Positions 7,600 to 15,956 of a stretch of 23,889 nucleotides of DNA are shown here, one piece after another. Numbering within the stretch: position 1 is the first letter of the stretch; the number at the start of each line of letters is the position of its first letter. Position numbers and translations under genes: made by a program. The stretch comes from an uncultured Desulfobacterales bacterium. GTDB lineage: Bacteria > Desulfobacterota > Desulfobacteria > Desulfobacterales > JAFDCJ01. The notes beneath the pieces were generated by a model. It was not told the DNA's origin. It searched no databases and worked only from the letters and a program-made list of their open reading frames with translations. Location: NCBI GenBank assembly GCA_945787595.1, contig CALZJV010000027.1, forward strand, positions 1 through 23,889. Direction: 5' to 3'.

Positions 7600-8349
7600 A
7601 TGCATACTGAACAACACCAGTGGTGGAGCAACCACCTTAACCGCGATATGGCCCTGAAGGTCTACGGTCACTGGGGCAAACCGTTTATCGTTTTTCCCTC
7701 CTCCCGGGGCCGCTATTTTGATTATGAGGGCATGGGAATGATCGAAGCGATTGAGGGTTTTATCAACGTCGGCAAAATCAAGCTGTATTGCGTGGACAGT
7801 GTCGATGAAGAGTCCTGGTACAACTTTGCTATCTCCCCATCGGATCGTAATGCCCGGCATGAGGTTTACGACCGTTACATCGTTAAAGAGGTTGTTCCGT
7901 TTATCCGTAACCACTGCCAATCATCGCATGAGCGGGTGATGGCCAACGGCTGCAGCATGGGGGCCTATCATGCGCTAAACTTTTTTTTAAAGCATCCGGA
8001 TGTCTTCGAAGGAACCATTGCTCTTAGCGGTCTCTACCGTCTTGATCGACCCGAATTTCAAATGACCGCAGACGAATTGCCCGGATTCTATTTCAACTCC
8101 CCCTTAAGTTATTTACCCGGCTTGACTGATTCGTGGTACTTGGAACAATACCGCCGGAGTCAGATTGTTGTTTGTGTGGGGCAGGGCCCCTGGGAAGATG
8201 AAGCCATTGAAGATACCCGATACCTGGATTATCTGTTCAGGGAAAAATCCGTCCCGGCATGGATCGACTACTGGGGCCATGATGTCAATCACGACTGGCC
8301 TTGGTGGTATCGGCAGATGAATTATTTTTTAGGACACCTTTATGGTTGA
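7600..8349 (+). CDS. Alpha/beta-hydrolase, esterase family (COG4947-like)
   Basis: A 249-residue esterase without signal peptide, hence cytoplasmic. The nucleophile elbow is NGCSMGAYHA, with Ser119. The acid is probably an Asp near GPWEDEAIED (195-205) and the histidine is His227 or His231 in WGHDVNHDWPWW. The early motif FPSSRGRYFDYEGMGM at 32-47 and IEDTRYLDYL match the esterase-D-like family sometimes listed as a conserved uncharacterised esterase. Length is normal. AGAGAGGA lies 7 nt before ATG. It lies downstream of the ATP-grasp gene on the same strand with no terminator visible between them, so one transcript is likely. The pair could make and cleave, or activate and transfer, the same ester or amide; this is inference. 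Confidence 0.85.
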   Translation: MHTEQHQWWSNHLNRDMALKVYGHWGKPFIVFPSSRGRYFDYEGMGMIEAIEGFINVGKIKLYCVDSVDEESWYNFAISPSDRNARHEVYDRYIVKEVVPFIRNHCQSSHERVMANGCSMGAYHALNFFLKHPDVFEGTIALSGLYRLDRPEFQMTADELPGFYFNSPLSYLPGLTDSWYLEQYRRSQIVVCVGQGPWEDEAIEDTRYLDYLFREKSVPAWIDYWGHDVNHDWPWWYRQMNYFLGHLYG

Positions 8350-8384
8350 TCCTTACCAATTACATAGTTTTGGGCGTCGGAGCT

Positions 8385-8430
8385 TGAACAGTGAATTAGA
8401 CTTTGAGCCTTATTTGCTATTCACTATTCA
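8385..8430 (+). repeat. Interspersed palindromic repeat, copy 3
   Basis: TGAACAGTGAAT (8385-8396) pairs with ATTCACTATTCA (8419-8430), one mismatch in 12. The core differs from the other copies at two or three bases. The outer part of each arm is lost here. It sits 36 bp after the esterase stop codon and could act as a 3' hairpin. Confidence 0.85.
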
Positions 8431-8488
8431 GGAATATACTCGGCGTAGCTCAATTCCAGCGGTTAGAATCATAAGAATTAAAAGTATA

Positions 8489-9291
8489 ATGCAAAACCAC
8501 AACATCTTAATAACTAATGATGATGGTATTGAGTCACCAGGTCTTCGAGCTGCGGTGGAGGCAGTATTAAAGATTGGAACTGTCACAGTAGTTGCCCCAA
8601 GCTATCAGCAGACCGGCACCGGTCGCGGCTTGACCGGAGATAAACAATCAAGCCTTAAACCGATTGAATATCAAGTTGATGGTACGAAGATTAGAGCTTA
8701 TCACTGTGAGTGATCTCCTGCACTAATTGTAAGGCATAGTCTAAGAACTATTTTCAAAGGAAAGAAACCTGATTTGCTCATTTCTGGTATCAATTATTGA
8801 GAAAATCTTGGAATCAATATTACATGCTCAGGCACTATAGGTGCCGCATTAGAAGCATCCAGTTCCGGTATACCTGGTATCGCGATATCCAAACAAACTT
8901 ATATAGAATCACATCACAATTATACAGATCAGGACTGGTCTGCATCATCATATTTCTTGAATCAGTTTACCAAATATGTATTATTGGAAAAATTGCAAAC
9001 AGATGTTGATGTTTTGAAAATAGATGTTCCTGGTGATGCAACCCCTTTTACTCAATGTAAAATCAAAAGGTTAGCAAAGGTAGCATATTACTCCAAAACT
9101 ATCGAAAATCCGACTATGAAAAGAAAAATAGGTGAAGGAAAACAATCATAGAAGTTAATAACGAGGATCTTGATCCTGAATCAGACATTTATGCTTTTGC
9201 AATCGACAGAATTGTGTCTGTTACACCTTTGAGCGTTGATTTGACTTCGCGTGTCAAACTGTCCGAGCTCCAAGAGCTGCTCAGCAAATGA
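8489..9291 (+). pseudogene. surE: SurE-type 5'-nucleotidase pseudogene
   Basis: SurE is a metal-dependent survival phosphatase acting on nucleoside monophosphates. From ATG at 8489 the frame reads MQNHNILITNDDGIESPGLR, with the family's ND-D metal motif, then VVAPSYQQTGTGRGLT. At 8711-8713 a TGA stands where SurE has the Gly of GTPA/GSPA; SPALIVRHSL follows in the same frame. At 8798-8800 a second TGA replaces the second Gly of SGINYGENLG. The frame then reads NITCSGTIGAALEASSSGIP and continues to about 9140, where a one-base shift moves to another frame: EVNNEDLDPESDIYAF, then VSVTPLSVDL and the natural stop at 9291. Together the parts make a full-length SurE of about 265 residues. Two nonsense codons plus a frameshift mean it is inactive under the standard code. 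Codon use is more AT-rich than the operon genes. Intact surE may exist elsewhere. Confidence 0.85.
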
Positions 9292-9516
9292 TGATAGAAA
9301 AACAGCAGAAAATATATCAGCACAGCGGATACAGACCGTGATTGGGGCCTGAATAAATCTTGCAAAAGGGGATGCGCAACGGAAAACCGGAATGAGAGGG
9401 GTTTTTGTATCATCACCACTTTAGACATTTTGTTAAAAGCTCTCTCGAATCCCAGCATAGCCGGCTCGAAATTCCAAAAATGGGAAAGCAAGTATTTAAC
9501 AAAGGAGATAGGCCGC
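9292..9516. other. Non-coding stretch after the SurE pseudogene
   Basis: No gene is supported. Open frames on both strands are short and lack ribosome sites. It may contain remains of older insertions but I recognise none. Confidence 0.4.
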
Positions 9517-9729
9517 ATGACCGTTAGTATTTACGAGAAAACGACAAAGGAGCTATTCAAGGAGTTTGTCGAATACTTCGTTTCTCTTTTCGCGAAAGGA
9601 TTTGGCCTTATCAAGGGGGGGGCACTCGACGAGGGCGGGCACTTCACAAGACATAAGAAATCCTGGCGTGGTTTCAACAGCATTACCTCAAGCTCAGAAG
9701 TGGAAATGCCAACGCACACCTTGTCGTGA
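9517..9729 (+). CDS. Small hypothetical protein
   Basis: A 70-residue frame beginning MTVSIYEKTTKELFKEFVEY. An AAAGGAG Shine-Dalgarno lies at 9501-9507, nine bases before ATG, which is the main reason to list it. The first half is amphipathic and helical in appearance (ELFKEFVEYFVSLFAKGFGL); the second half (residues 36-70) is polar and low in complexity, and the same stretch is also open in another frame, so the gene may be a truncated remnant. I do not recognise a family. It ends 60 bp before the MFS transporter on the same strand. Confidence 0.35.
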   Translation: MTVSIYEKTTKELFKEFVEYFVSLFAKGFGLIKGGALDEGGHFTRHKKSWRGFNSITSSSEVEMPTHTLS

Positions 9730-9789
9730 TGTCGACAAATGCCTGGATGCTACCTTACGTTTAAATCAAGATTCAATAAGGAGGAAGCG

Positions 9790-11001
9790 ATGCAAGACTA
9801 TGAGGCGGCCGATTGTCCCATGTCGGAGCCTTTTCAGGCCAAAATCGGTATCACGATATTTTTAGCCGGTCTTTTTTATCAGGGATTTATCACCCGGATG
9901 ATATTTGCACCCCTCATGCCCGCCATTGAGACTGACATGGGCCTCAGCCATGCTCAGGCCGGCGGTCTTTTTCTAATGATCTCCATCGGATTACTGCTGG
10001 CCCCATTGTGCTCGGGTTTGATATCTTCCAAAATCAATCACCGCGGTACCTTGATTGTCTCCGCTTGGAGCATTGGATTGATCCTGATTCCGTTTGCATT
10101 CGTTGAATCTATTTGGGCCATTCGAGGACTATTGATGATCATAGGATTTGCAGCCGGTCTCCATCTGCCTTCGGCCATCGCCACCATTACAGCTGAGATT
10201 CGCAAAGCCGACTGGGGCAAAGCGCTTAGCATACATCAATCCGCCCCGCCCCTAAGTTTTGTCACTGCCCCGCTCATTGCCGCCTCCTTGTTGCATTTTT
10301 TCTCATGGCGCGTTGTTCTGTTGATTGGGGCTGCTGTAGGGATCTGCATCGCAACGGCCTTCAGCTTAAAGGGCAAGGGTGGCGATTTCCCCGGACAATT
10401 GCCCAGCCCCAAGAATGTTAAAATTATTATGGGCAAAGCATCTTTTTATCTCATGGTGCTGCTTTTCGCTATGGCTATGGGCGGCAATGCCGGTATTTTA
10501 ACCATGCTGCCCCTGTTTTTAATCAACGAGCACGGTTTCACCCTCACCAAAGCCAACACCTTGATCGGTTTTTCCCAGATCGCCGGCTTGATGATGGTTT
10601 TTGTGGCGGGCTGGATCACCGATCGCGTGGGCCAAAAATCCGCCATGACAGTTGTCCTGCTGACGGCCGGCATTGCCACCATTCTCATCGGGCTACTCGA
10701 TGGCGGCTGGCTCATGGTGGTAATATTTGTCCAACCTGTTTTGATCAACGCCTTCTTTCCGGGAGCTTTTGCAGCTCTTTCTCGGATTGCACCACCTTAT
10801 TTACGCAGTGTAACCAACGCCCTGATCCCGCCTGTCGCTTTTCTCATCGGCGGCGGCATCTTGCCGGCCTTGATCGGCTATATGGGCGAAAACTACACCT
10901 TTGCGGCCGGAATCAGGCTGGCCGGGGCGTTTATGTTGGTGGGGCCCTTTTTGGTCTATTTTCTAAAATTGGGACAATACGATGATCAGGCCGGTTGTTG
11001 A
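9790..11001 (+). CDS. Major facilitator superfamily transporter
   Basis: A 403-residue inner-membrane transporter with about twelve hydrophobic helices in two halves separated by a polar loop near residues 190-215 (LKGKGGDFPGQLPSPKN). The first helix begins at about residue 18 (KIGITIFLAGLFYQGF). The MFS loop between helices 2 and 3 is degenerate (GLISSKINHRG), and the equivalent loop in the second half is GWITDRVGQK, which fits the family signature. ATG at 9790 is chosen because AAGGAGG precedes it by five to six bases; the frame is open 17 codons farther but without a ribosome site. No substrate-specific signature is visible. A small GC-rich hairpin (10990-11006) overlaps the stop codon but has no T-tract. 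It is intact, unlike its neighbours. Confidence 0.88.
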   Translation: MQDYEAADCPMSEPFQAKIGITIFLAGLFYQGFITRMIFAPLMPAIETDMGLSHAQAGGLFLMISIGLLLAPLCSGLISSKINHRGTLIVSAWSIGLILIPFAFVESIWAIRGLLMIIGFAAGLHLPSAIATITAEIRKADWGKALSIHQSAPPLSFVTAPLIAASLLHFFSWRVVLLIGAAVGICIATAFSLKGKGGDFPGQLPSPKNVKIIMGKASFYLMVLLFAMAMGGNAGILTMLPLFLINEHGFTLTKANTLIGFSQIAGLMMVFVAGWITDRVGQKSAMTVVLLTAGIATILIGLLDGGWLMVVIFVQPVLINAFFPGAFAALSRIAPPYLRSVTNALIPPVAFLIGGGILPALIGYMGENYTFAAGIRLAGAFMLVGPFLVYFLKLGQYDDQAGC

Positions 11002-11362
11002 CCGGCACAATATCCGTGTTAGACTGGATGGGAGAGACAGTCACCGAAGAAATTAAGACACTGGCTTAACCGATATTTGCTACATCGACTGAAAGGGAAA
11101 TTAGCGATGTGAAAAAAGTGCTTAGATATGTGAATTCCAGATATGCCTTTCAATTTAAACCAAAAACAGAAGGATTTCATGGTTCAAAAACGCTATGGGA
11201 ATCTGTAATGGGTTATGAAACCCATTGGAAATTCCTTGAGAAATTTTTATCCAAAACGACCGTTCTGCTTTGAAATATCGAATATACTTAACCCTACAGC
11301 TAACCTCTAGATATTAAACAATAAAAAATTTTATAAAGATTACCTTGACAAAAGAAACATAG
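11002..11362 (+). other. Degenerate region after the MFS gene with a short possible coding remnant
   Basis: No intact gene. From GTG at 11109 to TGA at 11273 a 54-codon frame reads VKKVLRYVNSRYAFQFKPKT and on to FLEKFLSKTTVLL; the same frame is open back to 11070. It has no clear ribosome site and no family I recognise. It could be the end of a lost gene. Confidence 0.3.
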
Positions 11363-11515
11363 AATGTTCCGGAAGGCTATAGAGGTCCCAGGATCGTAAT
11401 CAGGCCGGATGTCATGTTTGAAAAGCCCGCCATAAAGATTAAGCTCCCTACGGTTGAATACATCTTACGAAAACTAGCCGGAGGCATGACATTTGACGAG
11501 ATCATAAGGTTATAA
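11363..11515 (+). pseudogene. DUF433 (VapB-like antitoxin family) remnant
   Basis: The frame ending at TAA 11513-11515 reads GPRIVIRPDVMFEKPAIKIK, then LPTVEYILRKLAGGMTFDEI. This matches the DUF433 core, which normally reads like R-I-V-x-x-P-x-V-M-x-G-K-P-x-I-K-G-T-R-I-P-V and then a helix ending in G-M-x-x-D-E-I. The G-T-R-I turn is altered to KIKL, the expected C-terminal part (about 20 residues) is missing, and an in-frame TAG lies just upstream at 11360-11362, so the start is lost. DUF433 proteins are usually antitoxins paired with a PIN-like or DUF5615 toxin; none is seen next to it. Confidence 0.6.
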
Positions 11516-11976
11516 CAATTTCATGATTTCTGAATGGAATATTCTCGAGGATATTTTGAAGAATCAATAGCAAATAAATCCACAAATACTGCGCTTGCCC
11601 TGGCCAAACTTATCCTCAATTGGGATGTGATCCAACTTGTCCCGGCGTCCTTGTATTAGGAGTTGGCCGTCGATTTGTTTTGGCGGCCTTCCAGTGCTGG
11701 CCATGAAAGACGAATACCGCGTTTATGTGATATTTGCTGAAAAATAGGGATAGGTTAAGTATCTACACTCTGGATACCGGCATCATTATAACAGATGGTA
11801 CTACCATTACGGATACAAACCATAATACTATAACAAACATCGGAATTAAACGAGATAGTTATACACATTCATCATACACCCCCATACTCTCACTTTATCG
11901 AAGATTTTTCCCCTTTCTAACACAGAATTAGCCTAAAGTTTTTCTGCAAAATGCCGACATGTAAAATAAAAATCAA
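11516..11976. other. Intergenic stretch, probably decayed DNA
   Basis: No gene with support. A 41-codon frame from ATG 11534 (MEYSRGYFEESIANKSTNTA) ends at 11659 and resembles no family I know. The rest is AT-rich, with short unrelated frames. Confidence 0.35.
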
Positions 11977-12204
11977 ATGCCGACTGTGAGTGAACATATT
12001 GTTATGTACAAAATTGTCGATAAAGCTGGAAACGAGATTGAAAACGGGTTTAATCGCTTCGGAGATGCGTTAGGACGTATCAGGCAACTTAACCGATTAG
12101 GCATGAAAGATGTTTATGTAGTGGATGCCAAAACGAAGGTTATTTACAAAAGATCCTCAAAAAAACGGTATGCCCAAAAATGGTTGTCCGGCACCCACCA
12201 ATGA
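11977..12204 (+). CDS. Small hypothetical protein
   Basis: A 75-residue basic protein, MPTVSEHIVMYKIVDKAGNE followed by ALGRIRQLNRLGMKDVYVVD and a lysine/arginine-rich end (YKRSSKKRYAQKW). The predicted pattern is strand-helix-strand, with well-kept hydrophobic spacing, which favours a real protein. Start choice is uncertain: there is no good ribosome site before 11977, and Met10 at 12004 is an alternative. I do not recognise the family. It stands alone on the + strand. Confidence 0.45.
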   Translation: MPTVSEHIVMYKIVDKAGNEIENGFNRFGDALGRIRQLNRLGMKDVYVVDAKTKVIYKRSSKKRYAQKWLSGTHQ

Positions 12205-12374
12205 TTTTCCAGCTACAAAAAGCCAACAATGCCATCATAGTACTCGGTTTTTCATATCCTCTACCCATAATCAAATAGTCCCTCAAGGATTGCTTAAAAA
12301 AAACCACCTGAGTTTACCTGAAATCATTTGTCCGCCCATTTACTGATAAGCCGAAAGGAAGTGGGGGTGGGGCT

Positions 12375-12428
12375 TGAATAGTGAATTAAACTTTGAGCCA
12401 TATTTGCTATTCACTATTCAGGCTTTGA
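12375..12428 (+). repeat. Interspersed palindromic repeat, copy 4
   Basis: TGAATAGTGAAT (12375-12386) pairs perfectly with ATTCACTATTCA (12409-12420) over a 22-nt loop, and GGCTTTGA continues the right arm. It lies 83 bp downstream of the stop of the C13-like gene (- strand) and could form a 3' hairpin for the operon. The rest of the gap 12205-12510 shows no gene. Confidence 0.88.
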
Positions 12429-12510
12429 CCCTTTAAACCGGTTCCCACCAATATAATGGTCGACAACCTCAAATCAGCCGTGCTCAAACGCATTGTCCCA
12501 GCAGGTGGCA

Positions 12511-13578
12511 TTATGGATATTTCTTTTGAAGATCGGCTCGAAGGAATTTCAACTGGCGGGTGGAACGGGCAAGGTCGATCAGTAGGGTTTCCAATTGCTG
12601 CCGGTAGTCCCTATCGGACATCTCAGTCTTTTGATTGCGCAAAAGTATGACAGATCTTTCGAGCGCTCGCACCCGGGCGGTCAGCTTGCGCAGCGTCACA
12701 GAGGCCGGACCGCTGACGACGGCTTCCGGTAAGAAAACCGCGAGGGTGTCGATATCGGCAATCTGCGCTAGTCCGCCTTCATCCCGGGCAGGGTCCGGAG
12801 CGGTGTGAAAGCGGCCGTCACCGTTGTCGTCGAGTGTCGGATGCTCCGAAAGCAGCCGGTTCTGGTCTGTGTACCATGTTTTGACTTTTTCCCGTGTATA
12901 CAAAAAGACTTCGAACAGGGAAACCCGCCGATTCTTGTCGCGATCGGCGGTATGGCTTTCCAAGGCCTCCAGTAAAAATCGGGCAAAGATGGTGTCATAT
13001 TTTTCAGCCGCCGAGCGCGTCGCGCAGACAATCACCCGCCCGGGTGCAGAAAGTGCGGTACAAAAAGGATGGCTGGAACTTGTGGTGTTCACCACCGCGA
13101 TGTCCTGATCTGAAAAATCTTCCAGAATCTCTGCGAATTTAGCGCCGCTGATGTCAGGTCCCACCATAACGAATTTGGCGTCCTGATCATCGTTGGTGCC
13201 GTGGCCGACGAAAAAGATGGTGATCTGATCCCCGGGCTGAACCTTCTTCCGTAGTCTTCCCATGGTTTCCAGAATGGTCTCCAGTCGGCAGGGACCCGCA
13301 ATTTCCAACGCCTCGGGATCGCCGGTACCTAAAAGAAGGGTGATGTAATCGGGTGGATATCCGTAATCCCGCACGAGGATCTCATGGAGCTTGAGGGCCC
13401 ACTGCCGAAATTGGGCTTGATAACTCTCGTCGGCGGCAGCCCCTCCGAAGATGACCGCGTATTTCTGCGTGTCTGGTCTTGTGAGGAAATACTCCCGGCT
13501 TTGCATTTCTGCATTTGCAAAGATCGCAAAAACCATTACCGCAGTCAAACACGACAGCCGAATTGCCGACACCTTCAT
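12511..13578 (-). CDS. Secreted peptidase C13/caspase-like protein, probably without catalytic Cys
   Basis: A 355-residue protein with an N-terminal signal peptide (MKVSAIRLSCLTAVMVFAIF, cleaved after about ANA, residue 23). The fold of clan CD peptidases is visible: KYAVIFGGAA at 39-48, DQITIFFVGHGTND at 117-130 with the catalytic-type His126, and DIAVVNTTSSS at 159-169, where family members have Asp-x-Cys. Here the site is Thr/Ser, and the nearest Cys is 173, four to eight positions late, so it may be a pseudoenzyme. LDDNGDG at 249-255 is a usual C13 landmark. A coiled coil (about 305-350) ends the protein. ATG at 13578 overlaps the TGA of the upstream VWA gene by four bases (ATGA), with AAGGGG before it, showing translational coupling. 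It is the last gene of the operon. Its binding partner is unknown. Confidence 0.8.
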   Translation of the reverse strand: MKVSAIRLSCLTAVMVFAIFANAEMQSREYFLTRPDTQKYAVIFGGAAADESYQAQFRQWALKLHEILVRDYGYPPDYITLLLGTGDPEALEIAGPCRLETILETMGRLRKKVQPGDQITIFFVGHGTNDDQDAKFVMVGPDISGAKFAEILEDFSDQDIAVVNTTSSSHPFCTALSAPGRVIVCATRSAAEKYDTIFARFLLEALESHTADRDKNRRVSLFEVFLYTREKVKTWYTDQNRLLSEHPTLDDNGDGRFHTAPDPARDEGGLAQIADIDTLAVFLPEAVVSGPASVTLRKLTARVRALERSVILLRNQKTEMSDRDYRQQLETLLIDLARSTRQLKFLRADLQKKYP

Positions 13579-15869
13579 GACATCCCCTTTATTCGCCGGA
13601 TCGACCACTCCAGGGCAAAAAGCCCGAAGAGCAGAAACAAGAAAACGGGCATATCCCAGATATCTTTTTCAACCTCCAGCGGCACGACTTTCTGAAGGCC
13701 TTTCAAATCATTCACCAACCGGTCTGCAGTGTTTTGCGTGTAGAATTTTCCGCCGCTAATAGCGGCCATTGTCTTCAACAAGGCAGCGTCCATGCCGGCA
13801 TCGATAAACTCCGCAATAGGTTCCACGACCAAAAATCGGGTGGATGCTTCCCGCACTTCCCCGCTGGGCGATGTCGCTGCGACCTCGATTTGATGTATGC
13901 CGTGGTTGCGCACATTAAAGGCCCCGGCATAGAACCCTTCATCATTGATCGTCCTTTCCAGCTGAACGTCCCGGATAGTGCCCGTAGGCTCCGTCAGCTT
14001 CAGCCAAACCGTGGCATCGTTAACCGGCGCGTAGGCACTGTCGCAGACGCGGACGCGCACGTTGACTTGCTCCCCGGCACCATATGAATCCTTGTCCAAA
14101 CTCAGTTCAACAGGCAAAGGTGTAGGGACTGCCAGCCAACGCAGCACCTGCCGCCAGAACCGCTCATGAGACATATCTTCGTAGGACAGGAGCATCTGCC
14201 AGCGCCAGGTTGAGGCTGTGGCGATCACCATACTGCGACCGCGACCATATCGTTCGTGGGCGATCACCGGCAGGGGTTCATTGCGAAGACTGAGCGTCGG
14301 GTGGACAGCGAGCACCGCGGCGCCGGGTTTGGCCGGACCGGTCACACTGATTCCCTGCAGCTGAGGCATCTTTTCCCACAGTTGCCGATTCATTGAACCA
14401 TCGATTTCCAGGCGCAGCACTGCCGTGTGTTCGCCCTCTGCGGTGAGCCGCAGATTGAATTTACCACCCTCAGCAAGTTCACGGAGCTGCGGCGGAAGCT
14501 GCGCCTGACCCAGAAGGGTCACCGGCAGGACGTCCGCAATCGGCGAGCCAATGAAATTTTCTTCGAATGCCGTAGAACCGCCGAGCATCAGAAAACCACC
14601 ACCCCGTTCAGAAACAAACTCCCGGATCATGGCCAGCTGATCGACGGTGAAAAAGCTTTTTGGGATATCGCCGAGAACAATCGCTGCGTATTTATACAGG
14701 TCCTCCTTGTTTTCCGGAAACCCGTTGGCAAGTTCCTGCGGTGAATTGATTCCCTGGCGAAGAAACTTGTGGGGGCCGGTCTTCAAATAGGTCACGAGCC
14801 GAAGGCTTTGATCTCCTTCTAGGGCGCGCCGGATAAATTTATACTCGTTGCGGGGGTGGCCTTCGATGTAAAGAACGTCTGACTTTTTGAGCACATTGTT
14901 GACCAGAAACGTGCGTCGGTTGTTTTGCACGATCGTTTCATCTTCCTCCTCAGGAATCCGCACGACATAAACCCGCGAACCTTCATCCTCGGACGTCAGT
15001 TCGAGGGTGTAGCGTTGGGCCGCATGGCTTTGGCCGGGTTTTACCTTTTTACTCGCAACGATCTTGTCTCCTTCTTCGATGATGAGGTCAAATTCCCGTT
15101 GCGCGTATCCCCGGTTTCGGACCGTTACATTCACATTGAAAATCGACTCCTCCATCACGGTCCGGGCAGTGGTGACCCTGGTGATCTCGCGATCTTTCAG
15201 GATGGCGGTTTGTCCCACCCCAACGGTGAAGACGGGAATATCAAACGCATCGAGGATTCGCGCCTCTCGGATGGGATCCTGCTTGCCGTTGTCTCCACCG
15301 TCGCTGATCAGGATCAAACCGGCAAGAGGCAATCCTTTCAAAGTTTGGGTAACCTGCTTCAGACCCTCTGCCAACGATGTCCGTGGAGCCGCGAAAGTCA
15401 GATCCACCGGACCGGAGATTGGATGACTGCCGGCACCGATTCGAAAAGCGTGTAGCTGGAAATTCTCCCGCAGACGATCCACCAGACCATTTTCCCCATA
15501 AATCAGGTCGATTACGACATCTCCCCGAGAACGGTCGTCCGCGATGTCCCGAATGGTCATACTGCGCGAGTTGTCCACGATGACGGCAATGTCGCTTTGC
15601 TGCGGAACCGGCATGGAGGTGATCAACATCGGTTGCAGCAGACACACAAGAATGGAGATAAGCACCGCCGATCTCAGCGCGATCAAAAGCACTTTCAGCC
15701 GGCCGCCGGTGGATATGGTCGTCTTGCGGTACAATATCCAGACGACGCCGATGATCGCTGCCAGACAGCCGATTATAACCGCAACGTGAACGGGAGCACC
15801 GAAGGAAAACTTTCCCCCAACCCATTCGATCGGATCATGTCCCAGCAAAAATTCAAAGAAATTAGACAT
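13575..15869 (-). CDS. VWA/glutamine amidotransferase-like membrane protein
   Basis: A 764-residue inner-membrane protein. Two helices open it (about 27-47 and 60-80), followed by a von Willebrand A domain whose MIDAS motif is DNSRS at 99-103 (AVIVDNSRSM), with the later acidic metal site near LILISDGGDNGK. The middle holds a CARF/Ig-like segment (EITRVTTARTVMEESIFNVN) and then a class I glutamine amidotransferase-like fold: DVLYIEGHPRNEYKFIRRAL, and FVSERGGGFLMLGGSTAFEE, without the Cys nucleophile. A C-terminal helix (MPVFLFLLFGLFALEWSI) anchors it. This domain set is typical of the VWA proteins that accompany MoxR and DUF58. It ends at 13575, overlapping the C13-like gene. A 219-bp gap with an inverted repeat separates it from the DUF4175 gene upstream. 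The ribosome site is weak. Confidence 0.85.
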   Translation of the reverse strand: MSNFFEFLLGHDPIEWVGGKFSFGAPVHVAVIIGCLAAIIGVVWILYRKTTISTGGRLKVLLIALRSAVLISILVCLLQPMLITSMPVPQQSDIAVIVDNSRSMTIRDIADDRSRGDVVIDLIYGENGLVDRLRENFQLHAFRIGAGSHPISGPVDLTFAAPRTSLAEGLKQVTQTLKGLPLAGLILISDGGDNGKQDPIREARILDAFDIPVFTVGVGQTAILKDREITRVTTARTVMEESIFNVNVTVRNRGYAQREFDLIIEEGDKIVASKKVKPGQSHAAQRYTLELTSEDEGSRVYVVRIPEEEDETIVQNNRRTFLVNNVLKKSDVLYIEGHPRNEYKFIRRALEGDQSLRLVTYLKTGPHKFLRQGINSPQELANGFPENKEDLYKYAAIVLGDIPKSFFTVDQLAMIREFVSERGGGFLMLGGSTAFEENFIGSPIADVLPVTLLGQAQLPPQLRELAEGGKFNLRLTAEGEHTAVLRLEIDGSMNRQLWEKMPQLQGISVTGPAKPGAAVLAVHPTLSLRNEPLPVIAHERYGRGRSMVIATASTWRWQMLLSYEDMSHERFWRQVLRWLAVPTPLPVELSLDKDSYGAGEQVNVRVRVCDSAYAPVNDATVWLKLTEPTGTIRDVQLERTINDEGFYAGAFNVRNHGIHQIEVAATSPSGEVREASTRFLVVEPIAEFIDAGMDAALLKTMAAISGGKFYTQNTADRLVNDLKGLQKVVPLEVEKDIWDMPVFLFLLFGLFALEWSIRRIKGMS

Positions 15870-15956
15870 GGCTATTTTCTACAAAACTTGCACTTTTTAC
15901 TATCGGCCGTAACATTACAGTTGGTTTAACATCTACCCGAAAAATTAAGGAGCTTG

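Noticed and set aside
9189..9518. Open frame on the - strand (109 codons) across the end of SurE
   Set aside because: It is antisense to the conserved SurE C-terminus, lacks a ribosome site, and its composition looks random.
10990..11006. Terminator after the MFS transporter
   Set aside because: A 6-bp GC-rich stem (GCCGGT/ACCGGC) is present but overlaps the stop codon and is followed by no T-tract.
4344..12428. CRISPR array or integron attC sites formed by the four repeats
   Set aside because: The copies are kilobases apart with genes between them, there are no cas or integrase genes, and the attC core motifs (RYYYAAC/GTTRRRY) are not present.
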